DNA from: Asterias rubens
Taxonomy: Eukaryota > Echinodermata > Asteroidea > Forcipulatida > Asteriidae
Assembly: GCF_902459465.1 (NCBI RefSeq)
Contig: NC_047066.1
Coordinates: 20,339,047-20,403,046, forward strand
Length of the DNA stretch: 64,000 nucleotides
Reading direction: 5' to 3'
Part shown: positions 49,801 through 58,800 of the stretch, piece after piece
Position numbering within the stretch: position 1 is the stretch's first letter
How the letters are laid out: each line of letters opens with the position of its first letter
Position numbers and translations under genes: made by a program
Notes under the pieces: generated by a model
What the model saw: only the letters and a program-made list of their open reading frames with translations
What the model was told of the DNA's origin: nothing
The model's database searches: none

Positions 49801-52800
49801 CGGAAGCGCTTTGAGACACCCCTCGGGCGTGAAAAGCGCTTTTTAATAATGGTCTATTATTGTTATTATTATTAAACCAGGCACGCCCTGTCAAAATGGG
49901 TTTATTCTCTCAATACATTTATATGTAGATGACACAGATCGGGTATGAGTTAAAAAAAAAATCTTTATCCCCGCTGCAAATTTCACACCTATCATACAAT
50001 GTAGATGAAAACAAGAGCTTTCAAATTAGTCTTATTTTGGCCTGTCATAACATGATAAGATAGCACATCATATTGATGTTTTATTTGCCTTCATTTAATA
50101 ATATGACTGAGAAACTGCCTTCTTTTTGCTTAGGTAATGGCATTCATTTTTGGTTGAGGACCTATATGTGTTATGTATGGCATGGTTGTCCCATGCTGAA
50201 AGGGCTCGCCTCTCACGGCTGTGGCCCTGGATATATTCCTGTCTAGTGACATATTTGAGCAGAGTTGTCCGTTTGAATGGTTTTCATTTGGCTCTCTGGT
50301 TTTCCTCCTCCAGAAAAATGAAACAGTTTTAATTTCTAGCTGTGCTCTGTGGTCAATATGGCTGGCTGCCATAAGGTGCCCTTGCATGTCTGCTGCTAAA
50401 GCTTGTGTACACATACGTGTGTAGAAGTGAAAGCATTTTAAATGAAATGTCAGTTCCTTGTTTGTACTGATAATGGTTGTGAAAAGGGACTTTTTTGTGC
50501 GCATCATAGATGTAACTACCCCTTTCACTTTCTTTTTGGACAACAGTACCGGTGTTTTTTCCTGGAAAACGTGTGTGTACATTTAGACTCATTACCGTAG
50601 TTATTGATTGGTTGTTTGATTGATTGATTGGTTGGTTTATTGAATGGATGATCAATTACTTGATTGATTGGTTTACTTTTTTGCTTGATTGTTTTAAACA
50701 CATTATCAGAGTTCAAATTTAAATTCTGTTGATACTTGTGCCCTTGAGCTTGATACTTTGACCATAATTGCTTCTCTTCACCTTGGAGTGAAAAGGTATG
50801 GTATATTTTTTGTAAAAGCGCTTTATAAATGCCTTTGTAGTATAGTATACAAATATTGAGTGGCTCAGAGTGGAATGGGAGGAATATTATCGCAAGGTAA
50901 AATTTGAACTGTTCCATTTCACGAGGCCAGTCCAAATTTTAACGAGCGATAATATTCCTTCCATTCCACGAATTAAAGCCACTCAATATTTGTTTTCAGT
51001 CAGAGCATACTGATGGAAACATTGAGTTGTCAACCACTGGTTCTTCTCAGGACAACCACTACTCAAAAGATATTTACATATGTTGCTACAGGAAAAAAAA
51101 CCTCACCTGGTTGTCATCCCACCTTGCATACACTGTACTTTCAAAATTCTAATTACTGTTTTTGACGGCTACTGAATTTGTTGTAATTCCAGGATCTTTT
51201 GACGAGAACTCCCGTCAGTCATGAAGACTATAACATTCTCGCTCAAGTACTGGAGAAGACAAGGACTTTCTTCAAGCAAGTGGACGATGCCACGAAGGAA
51301 ACAGATAGCACCAAACAGGTCAAGACTCATTTTTTTTTTTTTTGAAATGTCTGTAAATTATTTATCTACTTTCAAATCACCAAATCACCTCATCGTCTAA
51401 TTTTTGTTTTTTGTAGAAGAGGCGGCTGATCAAGGAGAGCTACTTGGTTGAGTTCAGCGAGGGACGTAAGCTGAGGCATGTACTGCTATGGTCAGATCTT
51501 ATCATCTGTGCTAAGGAAAAACCAGTCAGGTCAGTTAAGCACATAGAGCCGTCAAGTGGTCATGCTTTGATCATTTGAATTGAAGCATCAAGCCAGAAAA
51601 TTTGGATGCAAACTGATTATTGTTATTTTTGTTTTACCACAGTGGGATGTTTCACCGTGACAAAGCCCAATATGACTGTCAATGGTACATGCCGCTCGCA
51701 GAGCTGTCACTTACCCCAAATGAAAGATCAGAAGGTTTGTAAAAAAGAGTCTTATAAAAGAGTTGTACATGGAATTATGAACTACACCAAGTTACTGCAC
51801 ATTAACGCCCTTCCTTTGTATCATTTCTATCTGGATTGGAGTTCATAATTCCATATGTACAGCCATAGGCCTGCTTTCATCATGACGACACAGCACCTTC
51901 AAGCTAAGAAAGAAACAGCTCAGAGACTATCAACAATCAAGCTACATCATTATACTTTTTGGTGTTCTAAAATTTAAAAAAAATAATTGCAATTTAATGT
52001 GAATGCTTTGATACATTTTTTGGGCGATAATATTTCTTTTCTAAGAAAATTGTAAACTCGGTGTTCTAACAAATTATTTTCAAACTCCTTTTTCATGATA
52101 GCTCCAGCCCAACTTACCAACATGAGTGACAAAGAACTTGATGAGATGAAGAAATCAATCAAAGAACTGAAAGCTTCTGCTAGGAAAGACACAAATTCTG
52201 GAACGGTAAGAAATAAATAACAACAACACTAAACAATGACAACAAGTAAACAGCTAATCTGTATAGTGATTAACTGAGGCAAGATAGATCTATCAGCATA
52301 GGCTCTGTGTCTTCTTAGAGTAATAAGAAGTAAACAATGCCCCTGATGCCAATATTTTTAAGTCGCTCCTTGAACAAATATAATTTTAAGTAGGAGCTTG
52401 CATGCATGAGGGTCTGCATATTTGTGCAGTAACAACAAAACAAACAATAATAACATCTTATAAGCAGCTAATCAATGATGTTACTGAGGCTAGATAGACC
52501 CTTAACAATCTCTGCCATTTTCACTTTAAATCACTGGTCTAAAATTCATATTCGTTGGTCTTTATGGGTGGTCTTTATTGTTTTGGTGGCATGGGTGGCG
52601 AGTGCCTAAAGCACCTTGGTCCTTGTTCGATACCTGGATAAAGCTGGTTGTTGGTAGAGTTGGTTCTTTTCTGTGCGGTTTAGGGTGTCGGGATATTTCT
52701 CTGTTTTACTGACTAGTGTTCTCCAATACCCGGACATGTGTGTCTATTAAACTACACTGTAGAAATATTGTGGGTATTTTTTCAAGTATTAATTAACATA

Positions 52801-55800
52801 CATGTAAATATCAAAATTGTATAGTCTTTATTTTAAAGGGAATAATACTTTTTGATTATTGGAGTGAAATGGATAGCCAAATAACAAATAAATAACAAAT
52901 AAATAGTAACCCTATTATATTTACAGTTTTATTAGTTTTACAACTGACATTCCTTTACGGTAACATTATTTAAACATTTTGGTATTAAGTTTTACCCTGG
53001 ACTCCGTCAAGTTATATGCAATGGAGGAGTCCAATCTATCCTGAGGACTGCTTTACTCACAGCAGACTACATACAACATTGCCAGCTGGCTGGGTGTGAA
53101 CCTAAAACCTCTAATCATTGTTTGTTTCCCCTTTTTCCGTACTCTTTCCTTGCACCCCATCCAGTCTTCCAGTCCCAGCGGTTCGTTCCGTCTCAACTCT
53201 AGTGGCAGGGTAATCCATCTCGTCCACTCCCTCTGTTTTTGTGTTGCCACATTTAACTTTCTCTCCCTAACCGATCATCTTTTATTTGCTTTTTAATTTT
53301 GTAATAGTCAATTAACATAGCATTCAAATCACCCTTTTCTGTTTCTTGAGTTCATGATAGTTTAATGGTAAACACAAAGTGAGCACTAAAATTGGGGCTG
53401 CGCTAAATAATAACACAAAAGTATTGTTGATATTCCTCAAGGAATATCAATTTTTTGTGAAGGAGGTTATGTTTGAGTTGGCTACATGAAAATCTGTGGC
53501 TGTTAACAAATGTGATGTGATGCCAGGATCCTTTCGCATACACTCACTTACTCCAAAGATTACCAGAAGTTTGAAGGAAGTACGATGAATAGAGCAAGCT
53601 TGTTGAAACATTAAGACCAATAAGAACTCGCTCTGTGGTAGAGGAGTTAATAACAACAAGGCCTCTCAATCCACCAAGCAAAAGTCCCAGCCGATTTCCT
53701 ACCTTCCACCCAGGTAGCTGTTAAGTTATAGCAGGACAGTTCTTTTTAAAACTGAGAAGTCTTCCGCGGTAGTAGAGATGTCTGCCGAATATAATTATTC
53801 CAAAAATAATGAAACTAGGTATTTTGAGGGTAAAAATACACACTAATGTATATAAGGTACTAAGCCGGAAGTGACCAAAACTTTTAAACATATACTATGT
53901 CTAAGGCCACTCTTCTGGACCCATTCTGGACTGTTACACCAAACGTGATTGAATGGTCACAAGCTTGGTATTCGACTAGCTGCAATAGACAATTCAAGTC
54001 ACTGACTGCATGCACCGTGCAATAGACACATACTGTAGATAGATAGATACATACTTAGATTTCAAGTTTATTGTTCCACTAGGGGAAATTCACATGTGGT
54101 TTGTTGACACTAACAAGCATATAGACACAATGGCATAAATAGATGCCTTCATTTATAATTTATTTTATTTTTAGTTAATTTATGTTTTTTTTTTCATATT
54201 TATATTTTATTATTCATTTTATATTTGACACCATATGTGGATGACAACATATGTGCGTGTTACCTGTCTTTGAATGGTTCTTTTAGTCAAAGTGAAAAGG
54301 GATTTATCCACTAAACAACAGTAATCTTATTAGAACACATAATATTGCACGTACGTGTTACAAGACCTGATTTCATTAAGCTGTTAAGCAGAAAAAGGTG
54401 CATTCATGCTTAGCAAGATATTTCTGCTCCGCAAAAATAAGGTCAAAGACAAAAGTCAATTCAATAAGTCCTGTAAGCAGATGTTTTCTGCTTACAAAGC
54501 AGCTCGTACCACATTTTTTGTTTTGTAACTACTGCTAACCTTAACCAAAGCAAAAAGCTCACATGTTAGACTGTCTGAATGATAAAAACAATTTTATGAA
54601 ATTTGACTATCGTCGCATCATCTTAAAAAACCATGACCAAAGCCCAGTTCATACCTAATGCAACTTTGCTTTTGCTTAAAATGTTTTACAAGAGTTGAGC
54701 TGTTTGTCTCAGCCCTAGAAAGTCATATCTGATTCTTTGTAAAATTATGGATAATATTTGCTATCTTGGATCTGTCGATGTCAAACCCTGTGTTGATATT
54801 CTTGTATGCCTCTCTTATTGTAATGTTTAGCTTATTTTTGTTGCTTTTTAGCATGATGGCATTGGTAATTGTAGTGTTTCAAATTTTATTTACCGCTTTA
54901 GTTGTCACTTTGCTAACATATTTAAACAAAACAAGGTCACATGTTCGTCAGTGAAAATCTATTCTGGTGTCTTGCAGTAAAACATACTTTGCTTCACAGA
55001 TGCTTTGAACTTGTTTGTGTGGTTATTGTAACTGTGGCTCAAACTTGGGCAGGGCCTTGACAGATGCTTTTGGGGATTCTAAGTGGCTGTGGTGTTATCC
55101 ACTACACTACATCATATAGATTATTACATTGTTCGTTTGCCTGGTTTCATCATCATGTTACCTCTATGCCTGATGAAGTCCATGCGTATTGTCTATGGTA
55201 ATTTTGGGAGTTGAGTTGCATGTGAACATATGGGCCCAATATCGTAAAGCCTGTAAGCATAAAAACTTGCTTAGCACAGAAACAAAAATTCAGCTTAAGT
55301 TCAGCTTTGATTCAGTAGGTGCCCCACTAAACTTTTGCTAAGCAGCTATCTGCTTATCAGCTTTATGCAATTGGGCCCTGGTTGGTTATTGCATGTGCAT
55401 TGCCTCAATGCCCTACAAAGGATTACACTCGGGAAATCTTACTCTTACTTCAAAAATGTCGCCAGCATGGTTTATAGAGTGATGATGTCGGGTATTGATC
55501 AATACCATCCAGCTTGCTTTGACTATATCATGCTAATGGCTTCGGGTCCGAGTCTTTGCCTTGGTCTTAAAAAATATCTGAAATATATTTTCTTCAGTTT
55601 CTCCTGATAATCATTCAACAACTAACCTCAAATGTTAATGCTGCACAAACATTTTAAAATGTTGGTATTGGTTAATTGTTCACTTCAACAGAGGCAGAGC
55701 AAGCAGCTGACAAAAAGTTTGGAGTCAAGACGGAAAGAAATAACAGAAAAGGTAAAAACAAAGGTTTATAAGAATACGAGTAATAGTAATAAACAAACTA

Positions 55801-58800
55801 GACATTAGGTGTTTTTCCTGAGGGCAAACACAAAGCTGGTAATTTATATTTTGTTTCTGTTGTGTTTTGTAGGAGGGAGTTGTGATCATCGAGTCTCCAA
55901 AACTACCCCTTCATCTTTATCATAACCAAGGAAAGGTAGGACATTTGTAGGTCAACTCAGTTAAGCTTGGATTATATTTAACTTGCAAAACTTGCTTACT
56001 GTTTTTACAAACTCTTTCCATACTTTGATTTTGTTGTTTCAATTTCTTAATTATCCCATTTATCCTGAAAGTTATTGTTAAGAAATCCTGAAATGTGATT
56101 TTTTTTGGTGCTGAGTCTTAGTGAATAGCCTTTAACATGAGTAACTTTACTTCATCAGACGTACACACTGCTCATGTCCTCGGACTATGAGCGCTCCGAG
56201 TGGAAAGAAGCCATCTTGACGGCCAAGAGAGAGTGTCGAATCACCGCCTCGCTCACTCCGTATCACATCGAGAAACTACTCACCAAATGTAAACGAGTAA
56301 GTATTCCTACAAATTGTATTCCTACGGAGTGATGAAACATAATCTGTTTTCATTCATTCACTTTAGCTTTACTGGTCATAGAAGTAAGAGGCATTCCAAA
56401 AGCAACATTATTCAGACCACATTGATCTTCTCATGGGCAGGGAGAACTTAAACCTGGATAATGATAATTTATGTGATTTGTTTCTTTTCTAGGGTCGCAA
56501 GATAAACAACATTGGATCAATACTCATCAAAGACGGTAAGCTCAACAATTTTATACTCAACAATATTAAGCTCCATTTATATTAATCTCTCGAAACCAGG
56601 GAAAACTGGGTGGCAACAGAGTTTCAACAGATTTTTTATTAACAAAATTCAAAGTCCTAAAACCTTTGGAAAAACATTGGTAAAGTGTTTAAAATGCAAA
56701 AAGAAATAATAAAACTGAACAACAATTTTAAAGCAACAAATCCCACGGGATCCCGGTTGTGAATTATCCCGCCGGGAATCTCGGTATACAGTGCTTATCA
56801 CACAACTTTTAAGCCCTAAAGCTAAATGCAAGGGGAGACTTAAATGCTAGATGGCAGCAGACTTACCAGGTAAATTTCCATTGTTTACGTCGTTCTGAGC
56901 TTGCCTCAAAAGTCTCCCATCATTACATCTAATCAAAGTATTATTACCAATGTTTTTATTCCACAGAGGAAGAGCTGTTGTTTGGAACATTAAATGTGAC
57001 TGTACACCATGCCAAGGGACTTAATGTGCCAGGACGTAAGTAAAGTTAATACTTTTTATTTTTGAAAAGTCTCAAATCAACCCAAATCAAATGTCACCAG
57101 GGGGCACGTTGCCACTTACTCCTGGGGCTGAAACAGGTCTAACCCCTTCACAGTTCGCTAGGATGAAAGGATTGGTATCATCCACTAGAAGCCTGGCTGG
57201 TAGCGCAGAATGTACTACCTTCCCAACTTTTTACGAAGCATTTATGCTCAAGGGCACAAGTGATGGGAGTCTATGTACTCACCTTTTTCCTTCTTTTCTT
57301 TTCCTCTAATCAGAGCTCTACTGCTGTGTTGAGGTTGACTCCTATGGGATCATCTCCCTCCGTGCCAAGACTAAGAAGTCGGAGAACTCTAAGATGCCAA
57401 CGTGGGATGAGGAGTTTGCGCTTGAAGTTGAGGGCGCCCAAACGCTCCGCATTCTATGCTATGACTACACCAAGGGGCTTGAAGACGAGATGATGGACAA
57501 GGGGGCCAAGACGGTGAGTTAGTGTTTCAGAACCTTTGAAATCTGGTACTTACCTGGGTGCGTAGAATAATGATCAGCGTGTTAGTATTGTTGTTGATAG
57601 TCGTTTGAATTTTGTTTTTCTTTATCAGCTCACAAGATCGGAGATTGGCAAGAAGCAAATCAGCACTACCGTCCAAATGGAAAAGGTAAAGAAGATACCT
57701 CCATGTGTGTTTAAAAAATGTGTTCATTGCATTGGGCATGTTGAGTGTCACGGCCGAGTGGTTAAGAGCATCGAATTCAAGTTCTGGTGCTAATTCACTG
57801 GAGTGTGGGTTCGAATCCCGATCGTGACACTTGTGTCCTTGAGCAAGATACTTTACTATAATTGCTTCTCTTCACCCAGGGGTTTAAATGGGTACCTGCG
57901 AGGGTAGAGGTTGATATTGTGAATGAAAAAGCTTTCGGAGCGCCACGGCAGCTCGGGGCTGTATACTCCCTAATGGGAGCTGAGAAAGATTAAAGGGATG
58001 TTTATTGGCCCAATGACCAGGGGACTAATGTAAAGCGCATTGATACGGTTTATTGTGAAATGCGCTATATAAGAATTTGTTATTAAATTAAAAAAAATGT
58101 TGGGGATGAGAAGCCTTGAACTTTGCTCTTGAAGGAGCACAGCAGTTCCCCTGTGGGGGGTAGGGGGCACCGCTGTGAGCAAAATGTGAATTTATATAAG
58201 AACTTTACACAGGACAACACAGCAAAAGCACAGAGCACCACAGCAATTGGTGTGGGTTCTTTCAAGGCCTGCAGATTGTGTTAAGTTTTACCCTACACCA
58301 ATGTGTGATAAGCACTGCATACTCGATGCTTTCCTGAGGCCATCATACAAATAAAACTTGGGTGGGATTCAAACCTACAGTTTTTGCATTCTACTTGTTT
58401 CCTTAAACAGTATTTCTGTTTTTAATTTGATTTTTCGATCTTCTCAGCTTGAGGTTGACATAAGTCTGAAGTTTGAATCATCTGAAAAGGCTCTGAAGCG
58501 GGTACAGTCCAAAAAGAAAATGGGTGTGTTTGGGGTGAGGATCAGCCACCTGTGTCAAAGAGAGGGTACCAAGATACCCAATATCGTCATCAATTGTGTG
58601 GAGGAGATCGATAGAAGAGGTAGGTTGCATTGTAAAAAATTAAATTTAATTAAATTACATCACAAGGCCAAGGACGGCCACAGGCCACGGACAGCCACTT
58701 CATGATGATACAACTACCAAAACTTTGCTTAATGTGCTAGACCACTGAACAACAACAACCTAACCTAACGTCATTCTCTTTTGGAATACCTTGCAGGGCT

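Larger units (their letters stand above)
45548..51192 (+). other. Intron 7 of the BCR-like gene
   Basis: 5.6 kb. Contains a retroelement tail fragment (about 45711-45765), a dispersed repeat (46622-46805), a 14-bp-stem hairpin (46391-46428), a perfect palindrome (48461-48500), a TTAA-MITE remnant, a full tRNA-SINE and a foldback MITE. No gene recognised. Confidence 0.65.

Noticed and set aside
50130..50582. 150-codon open frame on the - strand inside intron 7 of the BCR-like gene
   Set aside because: No recognisable motif, atypical composition and no splice context. It is flanked by simple repeats; length alone is weak evidence here.
54766..54954. Hydrophobic 62-codon frame resembling a membrane peptide
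   Set aside because: T-rich intronic sequence gives Leu/Phe/Val-rich translations by chance. It has no ATG start at its left end and no homology that I recognise.
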